Below, in pieces: positions 1-11,730 of a stretch of DNA of 64,000 nucleotides (the stretch's first letter is position 1; each line of letters begins with the position of its first letter). The translations under genes were made by a program, and so were the position numbers. The notes beneath the pieces are model-generated. The model did no database searches. It saw only the letters and a list, made by a program, of their open reading frames with translations, and was not told the DNA's origin. Source of the DNA: Brachynemurus nebulosus (Eukaryota > Arthropoda > Insecta > Neuroptera > Myrmeleontidae); assembly GCA_035578155.1 (NCBI GenBank), contig JAPWDM010000005.1, forward strand, positions 46,216,954-46,280,953, written 5' to 3'.

Positions 1-2
1 TT

Positions 3-560
3 CAATGCTACAATTGTCAAGAATTTGGTCATGTTGCTGCCTACTGTCATAGGAAAGTGCGATGTCTTAAATGTGGCCAAGAACACTCTACTAATGCATG
101 TAATAAAAATGAAAATGATGTACCTATTTGTGCCAACTGTAAAGGTAATCATTATGCCAGTTTTAAAGAATGTCCTAGATATAAAAGACAATTGCAAATA
201 AAACAGTCTCAGGCAAATAACAACGTAAACAAATTTCATTCACAATTTCAATATAATGAACGCGAATTTCCTACTTTGCCCAGCAATAATGTATCATTGA
301 ATTTAAATAATAATTCTAACGCATGGAATAAACCCGGACCTGATAATTTATATAACCCAAATAGTAACTGCAACAACAACACTAATGACATAATACTACT
401 ATTGAATGAAATTAAAAATATTTTTAATTTTATAAATATATCCAAACTTAAAGAAATAATTAAAAATACTATAATTAAAATAAAATCTGAAACTGATTTA
501 TTTGCAAAAATTATGATTCTCATTGAAAGCTGTACAGAATTATTTAGTAATGGATCATAA
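3..560 (+). CDS. Retrotransposon ORF1 (gag-like) C-terminal part, CCHC zinc knuckles
   Basis: The frame is open from base 3, so the N-terminus lies outside the window. It encodes the nucleic-acid-binding ORF1 protein, which in this class coats the element RNA. Three zinc knuckles are visible: CYNCQEFGHVAAYC (CX2CX4HX4C), then CLKCGQEHSTNAC (CX2CX3HX4C), then a looser CX2CX3HX6C. An Asn-rich linker and a Lys/Ile-rich C-terminal tail follow. It ends at TAA 558-560 and overlaps the ATG of ORF2 (550) by 11 bases, which suggests termination-reinitiation or another coupled mechanism. I see no frameshift. Confidence 0.88.
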   Translation, partial: QCYNCQEFGHVAAYCHRKVRCLKCGQEHSTNACNKNENDVPICANCKGNHYASFKECPRYKRQLQIKQSQANNNVNKFHSQFQYNEREFPTLPSNNVSLNLNNNSNAWNKPGPDNLYNPNSNCNNNTNDIILLLNEIKNIFNFINISKLKEIIKNTIIKIKSETDLFAKIMILIESCTELFSNGS

Positions 561-3261
561 TGAATTCAAACTAAAACTACTAATGTGGAATGCAAATTCC
601 ATTAAAAATAAATTAACAGAATTATTAGAATTAGTAAATCGAGAAACAATTGACATTATTGCTGTAAGTGAAACAAAATTAGATGAGTCTATTCATTTGT
701 CAACACCGGGCTATAAAGTAATTCGTAATGATAGGAATAGAAATGGTGGTGGCGTAGCATTATTAATTAAAAACAATCTAAACTTTTATGAAATTAGATC
801 ACCGAATCTGCGACATCTTGAAGCAATATCAGCCAAAATTAAATTGCAAGGTGAAGATATAATAATTTCGTCAGTCTATTTACCCCCTGATAGACAATTT
901 CCTGATTCTGACTTTGAACATATTTTTAATCTTGGTTACAAAGTATTAGTTTTAGGTGACTTAAATTGCCGACATACTAACTGGAATTGTTTTTCCAGTA
1001 ACAGAAACGGATACAAGCTTGTTGAATATTGCTTAAGCAAAAATATCCAAATACATAACAGTTTGGAACCTACTTTTTATTCAAATAGGATCGATGTCAG
1101 ACCCAGCATATTAGATCTTCTGTTAACCAAAAATTACATAAATATTTTGCAGCCAATCAGTATGTCTGAATTATCGTCAAATCATAATCCCGTTCTAGTC
1201 TGTTTGCCTACAAATAAGCCTGAGATTTTAAATCCAAACAAAATATTTTTATTCAACAATGCTGATTGGACTAAATTTAACAACATTTTAAATACAATGT
1301 TAAATAATACTCGTAATTTAAATATTAATAGCGAACAGGACATAGAAAATCGTTTAAAAATATTTATAGATACAATAACTACAGCTATGTCCGAAAGCAT
1401 TCCTCAGACTACTATCAAACCGAAATATTTCAACCTTCCTAGCCATATAATAAACCTAATTAAAGTTAAGAATTACTTTAGGAGACGCCACCAAAAATTT
1501 CGATACATTCCAGTATATTTTAATATGTACATCAAATTAAATAATGAAATTAAACAACATATTAGTGATTGGCGCAACAAATGTTGGAATGATTATCTCT
1601 CAAAGCTAAAAACCAGCGATAACTCACTATGGAAAATTACGAAATATGCTACCAAAAAACAAAAATCAATTCCTCCAATTATTGATAATGATAGCACTGC
1701 GTATGAAGATACAGACAAAGCTGAAAAACTATCAAAATACTTTGAGACTGTACACAAACAAAATGACCACATTGGAAATGCTAATCATAATAATAAAATC
1801 AGCCGATGTGTAATGAACTATCTAGATAATCGCCCCTTAAAATTTCATAACGTAGACTTAACATCTCCGAAAGAAATTATTCAATCAATTAAAAAATTAA
1901 AAAATAAGAAAAGTCCCGGTGTTGACAATATAAGTGCTACGGTACTTAAGCGTTTAAATAAAAAAGCAATTGTATATCTAACTATGATAATTAATAACTG
2001 TCTTATCTACGGTTATTTTCCAACTATTTGGAAAACGTCAAAAATTGTACCTATTCCTAAACCTGGGAAAAATGCCTCTTTGGTAAATAGCTATCGACCC
2101 ATCAGTCTTCTAACAACTCTGAGTAAAGTGGCAGAAAGTATAATATCAAAACGTATTGAAAGCCACTTGCAACAAAATAATATAATAATTAATGAACAGT
2201 TTGGTTTTAGATCTAATCACTCTACTGTATCGGCGCTCTCCAGGATCTGTGATTTTATAACAGACGCATTTAATGAAAGAAAGCATGTGGGTATGGCCCT
2301 CCTAGATATTGAAAAGGCATTTGACACTGTCTGGCACGAAGGGCTTATCTATAAACTTATTGCAAATAAATTTCCAAAATATTTAATCAATCTAATATGG
2401 TCATACTTGGAAAATAGAAAGTTTATTGTATATGTGAATAACAAACCATCCAACGAACATGTTATATGTGCTGGTGTCCCACAAGGTTCCATACTGGGCC
2501 CAAAATTATTTTGTATCTATATTAATGACATGCCAAAAGTAACAAACGTATATTTACAACTCTACGCAGATGATGCAGCTTTAATCAGTAAGTCCTGGAG
2601 AGTGGATACAATAGTAAACAGGATTAATACAGCTATCACAAAGATCCAAAATTACTGCATTAATTGGAAAATTAAATTAAACTACCTAAAAACTGAAAGC
2701 ATACTATTTACCAAGAGGCATCCTAATAGAGTTGACAAAATAAAAATCAACAATAATGAAATCGATTGGAGTAACTATGTGAAATACCTGGGACTGTGGA
2801 TGGATTCCAGACTGAACTTTAACATCCATATCAAAAAAGTTACTGAAAGATTTACTGGAATAATAAAAACGATATATCCTTTTTTTAATAAACAATCCAG
2901 ATTATCTGAACAAAATAAAATAATAATCTACAAAACTATATTAAGACCAATACTAACTTACGCATGTCCAGTCTGGAGTTCCATCTGCAATTCTAAGTAT
3001 AAGAAACTACAGGTATTCCAGAATAAAGCGCTTAAAATAGCTGGGAACTATCCATGGATATACAGCACTAGATTGTTACATACTGAACTTGAAATGCCCT
3101 TAATCAAAGATTATATATATAATTTGACAAGTAAATTTTTCACTAAATTACAAATAAGTGAGAATCCTTTAATAAGAGAAATAGGCAATTACACACTTAA
3201 TGATCTCTATCATAAGTACAAAAGTTACAAACATAGGAGAACTAAACATATACTATTATAA
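550..3261 (+). CDS. Retrotransposon ORF2: APE-type endonuclease plus reverse transcriptase (903 aa)
   Basis: I chose ATG 550; the frame is open upstream to at least 523 but without an ATG. Residues 8-225 form an apurinic-like endonuclease: WNANSI near the N-terminus, AVSETKLD with Glu41, SSVYLPPD and VLVLGDLN. The last endonuclease motif reads SSNH (Asn211) where the family normally has SDH. Residues about 430-720 are the reverse transcriptase: NSYRPISLL, LLDIEKAFDTVW, AGVPQGSILGP and the catalytic YADD at 672-675. The C-terminal 180 residues carry the Jockey-type thumb/connection with ACPVW. No RNase H is present. Length is normal for Jockey pol proteins (about 900 aa). The reading frame is intact and the RT motifs look functional; the endonuclease may not be. 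Confidence 0.95.
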   Translation: MDHNEFKLKLLMWNANSIKNKLTELLELVNRETIDIIAVSETKLDESIHLSTPGYKVIRNDRNRNGGGVALLIKNNLNFYEIRSPNLRHLEAISAKIKLQGEDIIISSVYLPPDRQFPDSDFEHIFNLGYKVLVLGDLNCRHTNWNCFSSNRNGYKLVEYCLSKNIQIHNSLEPTFYSNRIDVRPSILDLLLTKNYINILQPISMSELSSNHNPVLVCLPTNKPEILNPNKIFLFNNADWTKFNNILNTMLNNTRNLNINSEQDIENRLKIFIDTITTAMSESIPQTTIKPKYFNLPSHIINLIKVKNYFRRRHQKFRYIPVYFNMYIKLNNEIKQHISDWRNKCWNDYLSKLKTSDNSLWKITKYATKKQKSIPPIIDNDSTAYEDTDKAEKLSKYFETVHKQNDHIGNANHNNKISRCVMNYLDNRPLKFHNVDLTSPKEIIQSIKKLKNKKSPGVDNISATVLKRLNKKAIVYLTMIINNCLIYGYFPTIWKTSKIVPIPKPGKNASLVNSYRPISLLTTLSKVAESIISKRIESHLQQNNIIINEQFGFRSNHSTVSALSRICDFITDAFNERKHVGMALLDIEKAFDTVWHEGLIYKLIANKFPKYLINLIWSYLENRKFIVYVNNKPSNEHVICAGVPQGSILGPKLFCIYINDMPKVTNVYLQLYADDAALISKSWRVDTIVNRINTAITKIQNYCINWKIKLNYLKTESILFTKRHPNRVDKIKINNNEIDWSNYVKYLGLWMDSRLNFNIHIKKVTERFTGIIKTIYPFFNKQSRLSEQNKIIIYKTILRPILTYACPVWSSICNSKYKKLQVFQNKALKIAGNYPWIYSTRLLHTELEMPLIKDYIYNLTSKFFTKLQISENPLIREIGNYTLNDLYHKYKSYKHRRTKHILL

Positions 3262-3594
3262 AAAAAAATAAATAAATATTAAACTATACAAATTAGTCAG
3301 ATCAATAAAATTAACAAATTAACAATATAAGTTGAATAACACTCTTCTGATTTGTTTCACTTATTTTGATTATATATAGTGGGGTTTTTTTTTATCTTAA
3401 GCACTGTATTTTTTCCCCAACTCATCTCTGTTAAATAAATAACTAATTACCAAGCAATAAAAGTAGTGATAACCTTTATCTGATGGTTTTTATAGGTACA
3501 TCAACAAATATATTATTGTAAATATAAATATTTGTATTTATATTACATGTGCAAATAAAATTTTATCTTATCTTTATCTTATCTTATCTTATCT
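3262..3594 (+). other. LINE 3' UTR with TTATC-type tandem tail
   Basis: AT-rich non-coding stretch after ORF2. AATAAA lies at 3554-3559, directly before the tandem tail at 3563-3594, made of TTATC units with one TTTATC variant. The tail replaces the poly-A expected for a typical Jockey element. Confidence 0.75.
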
Positions 3595-6320
3595 AACATT
3601 GAATATAATATGTGGATCATTAGGGTCAAACCCTGCGGTTATTCAAATGGTTTATAATTACTCTTTCACCTCGGTTCAAAAATTTTGTTTATTAGCTTCT
3701 TGGATACATACTAGAGAATGTATTCAATGACGTTTCTTATAAACTGTTGGGTGAATATTTGAAAATTTGAATTTGAAAGTTGTCACTTTCTTTCTGGTAT
3801 TTGCGACATAATAATTTCCCGAATTATGTGTAATAACTCCAATCACTTTTTTCGTAGATTTCAATATAAAACGAAAGCGTTTAGTTCTACAACAGTTCTT
3901 CCTTTATTACTTTTATTTATACAGGAATCTAAAATAAGAAGCTGAAAATTAAAAGTGACATAAGAAGATTCAGTGGGAGGATATAAACGAACTTTGTTCA
4001 CACATTTCGTAACTCTTTTAATTTTAAATCGCCTTAACTTTTGATTTATTTCCAAAAATGTATGAAAATATATGTACATATAATCCCCTGCATCTTTTAA
4101 CTTTAGGTAAATATAATTCTTGTAGCCTGGAATCATTTCTGCGATTAATTTTGCAATAATATTAGATCGTGTAATATGAAATGTCGTTTTCCGACCACTT
4201 GCTCTACCATATCATTGAGGTAGATATTGACCCTTTCTTAAGCATTAGAGAAATGTTTAACAGCAATTCTTTAACTCTGAAGAGAAGTTTTGTAGCCTGG
4301 AATCATTTCCGCCATTAATTAAATGAGCTTCGAGCCTAAATTAATAAATAAATAAACTTAAAAATTATATAACTAAAAAAAAAACTGTTCTCTGTAAAAA
4401 AATTTGTGACACCCACCGTAAGTAATTGAATAAATATAAACTGTATGATGAAAAGTAATACTTATTTGTATTTTTCAATTCGCAGGCAAGTTTTCCATGT
4501 CAAATTTGGGACGTCACTTTTACAATACTTTTTCAGGATATAATTCCATAAAAATATGGGTAATTTTTAACATAATTAACAAAATTAACTGTAGAGGATA
4601 CATTTTTGGGAACGCTTTTGGACATGGTGCCTCCTTGGTAATGCACAGTATCTGAACTTACCGTTGCTTTCAAATTTGTCATACAAATTACGGTAATAGA
4701 CACACATACTATGCATGTCGCTTTATGTAGTATCGTATAGCTCGGGCCTCTTAACTTGGCAGTAACTCGCGCATGATACAGATATATATATATATTTGAA
4801 AATACATTACAAGTAAGAGGCAATAACATCTGAAAAATATCTATGTTTAAATCATATTAAAAATTAAGAGACACCTTTTTAATATGAGAGACATCTTTTT
4901 AATAATCATATTAAAAAGAGACACCTACTATTAGATGTACGTGTTAAATTCGTTTTCTGGGCACTGCCAAGTAAAAAGGTCCAAGCTATACAATACAACA
5001 TCGTATCGTCACGGCATACACACATTATATTATGGATACCAAGGCAATCTATTTAATTTTTTGATAGATGAGTGTGACGTCATCCGGACCGATCTACTGA
5101 ATGAGATATAGTAGATCTATGAATGTATACTCAAAAATTACCAAAAAAGGAATCAAAAATGTTGATTTATTTCATTTTATTTTATTTGCGCATTGGAATT
5201 TATTAATTAACCTGAAATTTAATGTTAAATAAAACCACCCCTCCGATATTTGTATGACTTATTGCATTTTATTAATAAATATTTACAAAATAGCTTTGTT
5301 CAGTTTTCTTTCTTAATATGTTTATGCACAGATTAGTGTTTATGTTTGGAAACTCTCTGATCTAGTATTTCAATACGATTGTACAAGCGTATTTTGAAGT
5401 AGGTATAAATTCTTTACCTTCAGTGGTAAATCAATATGTGATGATTGATGAATAAATAATCAAGAAGATTATTTATAAAATTTTTATCGGTCTATATACC
5501 ATTTTATCTATTAATCTAAAAATGAAATTAGTTAGTAAAATGCAAAATAATCTTAAGAATACACCAATCTCCTTAAATTTAACTTCATCGTTTTTAATAT
5601 TATGCTGCGCTTTCGTTTCCTTTATCTCAGGCTTGTAATTATTACTTTTTATTAAATTTAATATTAAAAACGCATAATTTTAAAACCAAACCGTTTATAA
5701 ATTTTAATAATTTCCGACACTTGTCAGTTGTCTCTTATGCAATTTTTTTGTTTTCTATTTTCTCTTTCAGTAACTGTATTAAGCTTGGGAAGATTTTTAG
5801 AAGGTAAAACACCTTTAGTTAAATGTCGTTTTTCTATTGGAGTATTTCATAATTTTTCTTTTAAACTAGTGTAGTCTGATTCTTCAAACTGATCAGAGCA
5901 AATTTTTGTTGTCGCTAAATTAAAAACGACGTTTTCCCCACATGCTTTTACCCATTTTGCACAAATAATCCCATCAGACTGAAACGCAAAAAATTTAATT
6001 TTTTTATTATTTTTAGATTTTTTTCACTATAATTATTTCATATATTTACCGTAAATTTAACTATTTTAAATATTTTATAAACGTTTACAATTCAAAATAC
6101 TAAAAAAAGTAATTTAAATTCAAAATGCTTAAACAATTTTGACCTAAGTTAAATTATTTATCTCGGTCAAAATGACGTCACAAAATGTATCTAATGGCGA
6201 CTGTAAGCTGCTAATTACAATGCCTTGCGTATCGTATAGGTGTACAATGTGGATCAATTTTATCTTTTCAGTGCGATGCGACTCAAGTGATGCGAGCGTG
6301 TCGTATAGTGACACATATTG
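3595..6320. other. Gene-free spacer with a short direct duplication
   Basis: I see no convincing gene. A segment at about 4085-4150 is repeated at about 4255-4320 (shared core TGTAGCCTGGAATCATTTC at 4121 and 4291), which looks like an old local duplication of about 170 bases. Short ATTAAAAAGAGACACC repeats occur at 4860-4930. Confidence 0.4.
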
Positions 6321-6328
6321 TATATCGT

Positions 6329-7249
6329 CAGGCGCGGATCTAAGGGGGGGCAAACCGGGGCCCCCGCCCCGGGCGTCAGTTTTAGGGGACGCCAAAATCA
6401 TACTAGGTCGGTCTATATCAAATAGTCTAAAAAAAAGTTGGTTGCTCGACCATTATAGAAAAAATTAGTATTCTTTCAGTTGTTTCTTATATTATATGTG
6501 AAGTATTGAGAACAATTCTTAAAAATAAATTATCTTGAACCATTTAAGTGTGGTAGCCAATTTTTGTGTTCCCAATTTACGCTGATTTTTGTGTTTGCAG
6601 CCATTTATACCAATGCACATATTTCATAAACCGTTCATCCTAAAAGGTTGAAATAAAAACCGCTTTAAAGGTAATAAATCTCTCTTTATTTTAAGTGATG
6701 TTAATATTAAACCTATTTTCGTCCCTTCCATAAGAAAACTTTACCTAAAGTTGGATATCAAAATTTAGCAAAATTTACTTTTTGAACATTTTTTTTCTTA
6801 TAGAAGGAATGTTTTAAATCTCGCTTAGTATTTTTTATGAGAATAGCTAGCTATACGGTTACAACTACCCATTATGAAACAAATACACACTATTTTAATT
6901 GTAAAACTTGTATCCTTTAATTTTTACAAACTTCCGAAAACTGACTTTTTTCCAAATTTTGGAATTTTGCGCCCCTGTATCTCTGATGGGGCTGGTGATA
7001 AAAATTTGAAATTTGCACAACTTGTAGTGCTTTCAGAGTAGATTTATTAAAATAATAAATCAACTTGTACCTATATTGATCCTTTACAAAACCCTCAATT
7101 TTTATCATTCCCGTAACGGGACAAATATGAGTTTTGTAAAGGACTTATATATTTATCAGTTTTTTTGACAATTTATGTCAAACGTTGGAGAGGGGGGCGC
7201 CATTTTCAAGTTTCTGCCCCGGTTCTAAAAATTCGTAGATCCGGGGCTG
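6329..7249. mobile_element. Non-autonomous hAT element, 921 bp, perfect 8-bp TSD
   Basis: The ends are inverted: CAGGCGCGGATCTA on the left and, read in reverse complement, CAGCCCCGGATCTA on the right. The flanking octamer TATATCGT is exactly duplicated (6321-6328 and 7250-7257), the TSD length of hAT elements. Both subterminal regions are C/G-rich against an AT-rich interior. There is no transposase ORF. Confidence 0.9.
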
Positions 7250-7639
7250 TATATCGTACATGTTGTGTCGCTTAGGTGTACAGTCGGGCTTTTAATTAAT
7301 TTTTCAATCAATTACTGTTAATTAACCTGAGAAAAATATAGATATTTTTTTTTTTGTTTTGTTTTACTTAAATCTATGACAAATGTTAATGTATCTAGGG
7401 TACATTATTGGCGTCCTTGGTCATGATGGAGTAGTACATGCTTATTGAATTTATACCAATTTAATAATATTGCGTACGTATCTATCTAGTGTACAATTCA
7501 ATTGAAAAATTAGTATTTAATTAGAGAAAAAAATAACCTTATTGACTGATTGAGTTCATTGTCGATTTTAGAATGTTGTCCCACAATTAGGTAGCGTTCG
7601 CGCGACGCACACCCGAACGTAAATTTACAGATATCCCTA

Positions 7640-8235
7640 CAGCAGCATTCTGCACAACCTAGCGAATTTCCCAGAAATAATTTTTAAGAGAATAACTTTT
7701 CCTGCCACATTTCACGTTGAACAATATTTTCGCTCTTTTTTTAAACTTTTGTCTAATACAGAGTGTTATTAGAAAAATAATTCAAATATTGCATCCAATA
7801 TTTTTCAAAGATTATCCATTCTAGATTTCAACAGTCTATGAGTAAAATTAATTTTGAACGTTTCTGGGTCCATAGGATCATAGGACCAAAAACTTATTTT
7901 TTTAAAGAAAAAGATTCAAAATATTCTGTTTGACAAATCGGAAGTATTTGGATAACGACCATTATTTTCGGACTTCGAACGTTTCCACCAAATTTCGTAA
8001 AAATTGAATGTTTCGTTCGAGAGTTACCGTAGGTACACATAAATATGTACACATACTCAGTAGTCCTTGGAAAATCTTGGATAAGTTCGTTAGCCAGACA
8101 AACTTTAGTGATGGTCATTTTTTTCTAATTTCTAGAGACCTCAAAATAAATTCTTATCACAATCCGGGCCTCAAGTTTCACCATAACACCTGCTGTAATA
8201 ATAAAATTTCCAAAACGAAAATTTGTTAAAGAATA
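7640..8235. repeat. Family C repeat (dispersed, element-like), about 600 bp
   Basis: This copy is clearly related to sequence near 59.6-61.2 kb. Shared blocks, in order, are the CTAGCGAATTTCC block near 7660, the CCACCAAATTTCGTAA block near 7986, a TTCGTTCGAGAGTTA block near 8010, and a TCTAGAGACCTCAAAA block near 8130. At the point where another copy has a long (TA)n tract this one has only a few TA/CA steps. The class is not known. Confidence 0.6.
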
Positions 8236-8621
8236 CTAGGGGTTTTATGCAAAAGATTGCATAAAAAAAATCGGGTTGATTCATTCAATTTCTTCAATAA
8301 ATTTGTCCAATATTATGTAGATATTTATTGTTCTGATTATACATTGGGATATCCGTTTGTAGGTGTATGATCCCAAAAAAGGTTTATTGATTGTTTTGTA
8401 AAAACGTTGTGGGCACAAATGCAGTGGTTTGGTGATTAATTTTGTTGTTGTAAACACACATTGTCGTTAGTTTACTTTGGTTATTGCAAAATATTGTAAA
8501 GATTTTTTTTATTGAATTTATGATAAGTACCTATAGGACTTTTAATTTTAATGCAATAGTGAAATAACTACCAATTGATGTGAAAAAATGTTTAAAAAAT
8601 AATATTAAAAAAAGTTGTTAC

Positions 8622-8700
8622 ATTATGAGATTTGAACGCAATACCTTGACGCATATGAGACCAATACGCGCCTACGGATAGGATGATGCCACGTATCCAT
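8622..8700 (-). repeat. tRNA-like (SINE head or tRNA pseudogene) remnant
   Basis: On the minus strand TAGGCGCGTATTGG resembles a pol III A box, and about 36 bases on GCGTTCAAATC resembles a B box. The anticodon stem does not pair, so this is not a functional tRNA. Confidence 0.3.
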
Positions 8701-8713
8701 CATACGCAACGTT

Positions 8714-9505
8714 CAGGGCTGGGAACTATTTAAAATGATTTCATTTTAAATATGTATTTAAAATATAAAATTGCATTTTGCATTTTCTATTTTAAATAAG
8801 TTCGTTCAAACCATTTTCTATTTTGTATTTAAAACGAAAATTTGAATCCATTTTACATTTAAAATGAAAATGCATGCATACACAAATTTATGTGCATATT
8901 TATGACACTTATGACTCGTATTAATCATAGAACTCGAGTCGAACGTAGTCTAACAAATTGTAAATAAAATATAAGTTGATTCAATTGACTCAAATTTTCT
9001 ATAACTCGAGTTGCAATGTCACTTAAGTTAAATTTATTACTAGAGCTGCAGTTCTCTCAAGACAAACTTTTCGGACTCAAGTTTTGTGGTATTATCTTTA
9101 AGACACGTCGAAAATAAATGTTTTGGTATTTCGAGTAGATGATTTTTATATGTAATTTAGAAGTCGCAATTGTAGCGTACTCAAGGTTTGAATATATTAA
9201 AGCTGAATTAAATTTTACAATATTTTTGAGTAACAATATTTCAAGAGTTAAATTTCGTTTTCATATCATGCAAACTTTATGGAATTTTCTCAAAGAACTG
9301 CCCTTATTTGATTTTAGTACGTTTGACATTTTCTTAACTTTTTTTTTTTATTAAATTAGAATAAATTTAAAGTAAAAAAAGCATTTTGCATTTGATAATC
9401 CATTTTAAATAGCTATTTTCCATTTTGTATTTTATATGAATTTTTGGAAACAATTTTCCATTTTCTATTTTAAATGGTTTCTATGAACCATTTTTCCCAG
9501 CCCTG
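8714..9505. mobile_element. Non-autonomous hAT element, 792 bp, perfect 8-bp TSD
   Basis: Inverted termini CAGGGCTGGGAA are present at both ends, with exact octamer duplication GCAACGTT (8706-8713 and 9506-9513). Subterminal regions are full of ATTTTAAAT-type palindromic words (8740-8870 and 9380-9480). No coding capacity is visible. Confidence 0.92.
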
Positions 9506-9734
9506 GCAACGTTACACTTTTCGCGTTACGGATTTTTTAAAAAACCATATTTATAATGCAGTACTTTTTGAATTTTAAACAATCTTTTCTTCTCAGCGTT
9601 TCCACCATAATTACGGGGTGTGTTAAATTCCTAAATTGTGAAAATATGATAATATTTCGCTTATTATTTCTCACCAAAAAGTAATTTGTAAGATTACAAG
9701 TCGACTTTCGAGTTTCACCCCATAGCCGATAAAA

Positions 9735-9850
9735 CAGAGGCGAACTTAGGATTTTACCATCTGTGGGCTACTGGTGTTGTTACCGTCGCTATTCCTATAA
9801 ATTACCTACTGTACACAATAAATTAATACTTGCGCACATAGTATGAATTA
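9735..9850. mobile_element. Isolated hAT-like left end
   Basis: CAGAGGCGAACTTAGG at 9735 resembles a hAT terminus. No matching right end or TSD was found within a few kilobases, so it is probably truncated or interrupted by the adjacent MITE. Confidence 0.3.
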
Positions 9851-10311
9851 GGCCCGATTTACATTAACGCTCCGCTTTCGGTACGATATCACTACGCTCC
9901 CGATTCGATATAATCTTGTTGTGTTCACATTACAGTGCTGATAGATATCATGCTGGTATCTATTCGTTCTCTATTCACATTATAATGCCACTCTGGGTAC
10001 GCTCCCAGTTCGGTCTCAGTACGATACAGATATCTTTTTATAACAACTGAATGCAAGCGGAGTGGAGTGGAATCAAAAACGTGTTTACGTACAAGCCATA
10101 ACAAGTCTGATATCGCTCCGATAAAATATTACCTGAGTGGTATTGATATTGGAGTGGCATTGGAGCGAGAGCGAACCGTGACTGATATGGGATCGATATC
10201 AGAGCAATGATGTGAATACCTACACTAATTGTTTATTGTGTAAGAATATTTTATCGAACCTGGAGCGGAGTGATATCGGAGTGAGAGCGGAGCGTTAATG
10301 TAAATCGGGCC
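9851..10311. mobile_element. PIF/Harbinger-like MITE, 461 bp, TTA duplication
   Basis: The terminal inverted repeats begin GGCCCGATTTACATTAACGC and stay recognisable for about 65 bases with mismatches. TTA flanks both sides (9848-9850 and 10312-10314), the PIF/Harbinger pattern. The interior is rich in GGAGCG and GATATC words. No ORF. Confidence 0.8.
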
Positions 10312-10444
10312 TTACGGTTGGTAGAAAAGCTGGATTTACTGGAGCGAATAGCTTGGCTAACAACTATCCTGTTCCGTCCGTTAACAAACTCTTGAATATT
10401 GTCATTGCTGTTAGACTAATCGTTAAACTCATAAGCTAGTTTAA

Positions 10445-11138
10445 GGGGAGGTTTACTTGAGAGTCGTTAAAAAAAATCGATTTTTTTTGCCGAAATTGAT
10501 AGCAAATTATGTGTAGAATATGTTCCCAAAGCGATTTTACTGAAAATAATTTAAAAACAAGATTCTTGCACATTAACCGAATCCAGCTTTCTATAAAAAA
10601 AAATTCAAAAAACGTAGTTCACGTAATAATTAGTATTAAATATAAAATTTTGAAAAAACGTTTCTTTATATATATTTTATAATATCTCGGAACTACATTT
10701 TTGGAACTGGCGGACACGATAACTCAAAAACTATTCGGTGGATCCTTTTTTTTAATTTTTTATTTTAAAGATATTTCTTCGACACCTCTACCTAAGTTCG
10801 ATACACTTTCAATATTTTTTTTATTTTTAAGTTTACTTTAAAGAGCGAAAAATAAGATAAAAATCGTAATCGATAAAAATCTTTTTTGTTTTTGGATTTC
10901 GGTGGTTTATTACCGGCGCTAGGATGTCCGCCAACAAGGCATTGGATTTTCGGATCGTCACACTGCAGTATCTATAAAATGGACAATTTTTTATATTTTT
11001 CCTTGAAAAATTTGTTTTGTATATTTTAATACTTAATAAATATGTGTACAAAAATTGAAATTCATATTTACTTCCGTTCTTAAGAAAAAAATTCTATAAA
11101 AATACATAATTTTTAAGGACTCTCGAGTAAACCTCCCC
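10445..11138. mobile_element. TTAA-flanked MITE, 694 bp
   Basis: The inverted ends read GGGGAGGTTTACT(T/C)GAGAGTC. TTAA flanks both sides (10441-10444 and 11139-11142), as for piggyBac-type insertion, though the ends do not match the classic CCCTAGAA piggyBac terminus. It contains the motif GATAACTCAAAAACTATT seen in similar form in other elements of the window. Confidence 0.8.
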
Positions 11139-11142
11139 TTAA

Positions 11143-11730
11143 GGGGGTTCTCCCGTATGACAGCCTGATTTTTAAGTATTTTTGGGGAACTTTTTTTTGA
11201 CGAACAGTGAAAAGATAGAACTTTGAGTTTTTTATCATTTATTTATTACTATTTCAAGAGTACGTAAAACAAACTTCAAATAAAAATCTTAATTAGTACA
11301 TAAGTTGTACCACTCCGAAGACACCCTCCTCGAAAAAACGAACGCTCACTGCCTCTACGATTTGGGCTGATTGGCTTATCCGAAAGAAAAAAAAACGGCA
11401 TTTTAATTTGTAAGCATAAATACATAAAATGAACTAGAATCATTTGAAAATATTGAAAATTGGGTTTTTGGCAGGCGTTTAAAAAAAAATTCAAATTTCA
11501 TGATTTTTATTTTAACTTTTTCTTACAAAAAAAAAAAAAAAAAAAAAAATAGAAATACTCGGAATTTTTGGATGATTCTATTTCATTCGATGCGTCTACA
11601 CGTGCTAAGTCTACCCTATAAATTTCAAGTGAATCGGTCAAACCATTCTCGAGATATGATGGAGACAAGTTTCAAAAACACAGTTTTGATTAAGTGCGTT
11701 TTAAGTTTCAAATACGGTTAAAAATGTGAA
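11143..11730. mobile_element. Partial TTAA-type element abutting the previous one
   Basis: It starts directly after the right TTAA of the preceding MITE with GGGGGTTCTCCCGTATGAC. The interior near 11610-11690 (ATTTCAAGTGAATCGGTCAA) resembles interiors of other TTAA-type elements here. I could not find its right terminus, so the end coordinate is approximate. Confidence 0.45.

Larger units (their letters stand above)
1..3594 (+). mobile_element. Jockey-clade non-LTR retrotransposon (LINE), 5' part outside window
   Basis: Two overlapping ORFs (zinc-knuckle ORF1, then endonuclease plus reverse transcriptase) are followed by an AT-rich 3' UTR ending in a short tandem TTATC-type tail. The C-terminal region of ORF2 has the ACPVW and LQVFQNKALK signatures of Jockey-type elements and no RNase H domain, which argues against the I clade. 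ORF2 has no internal stop, so the copy looks young. The left end is cut by the window edge, so the 5' UTR and TSD cannot be checked. A CR1-like element is the main alternative because of the microsatellite-like tail. Confidence 0.93.

Noticed and set aside
6172..6468. 98-codon + strand frame and its minus-strand partner
   Set aside because: Both cross the left boundary of the hAT element at 6329, so they are chance fusions.
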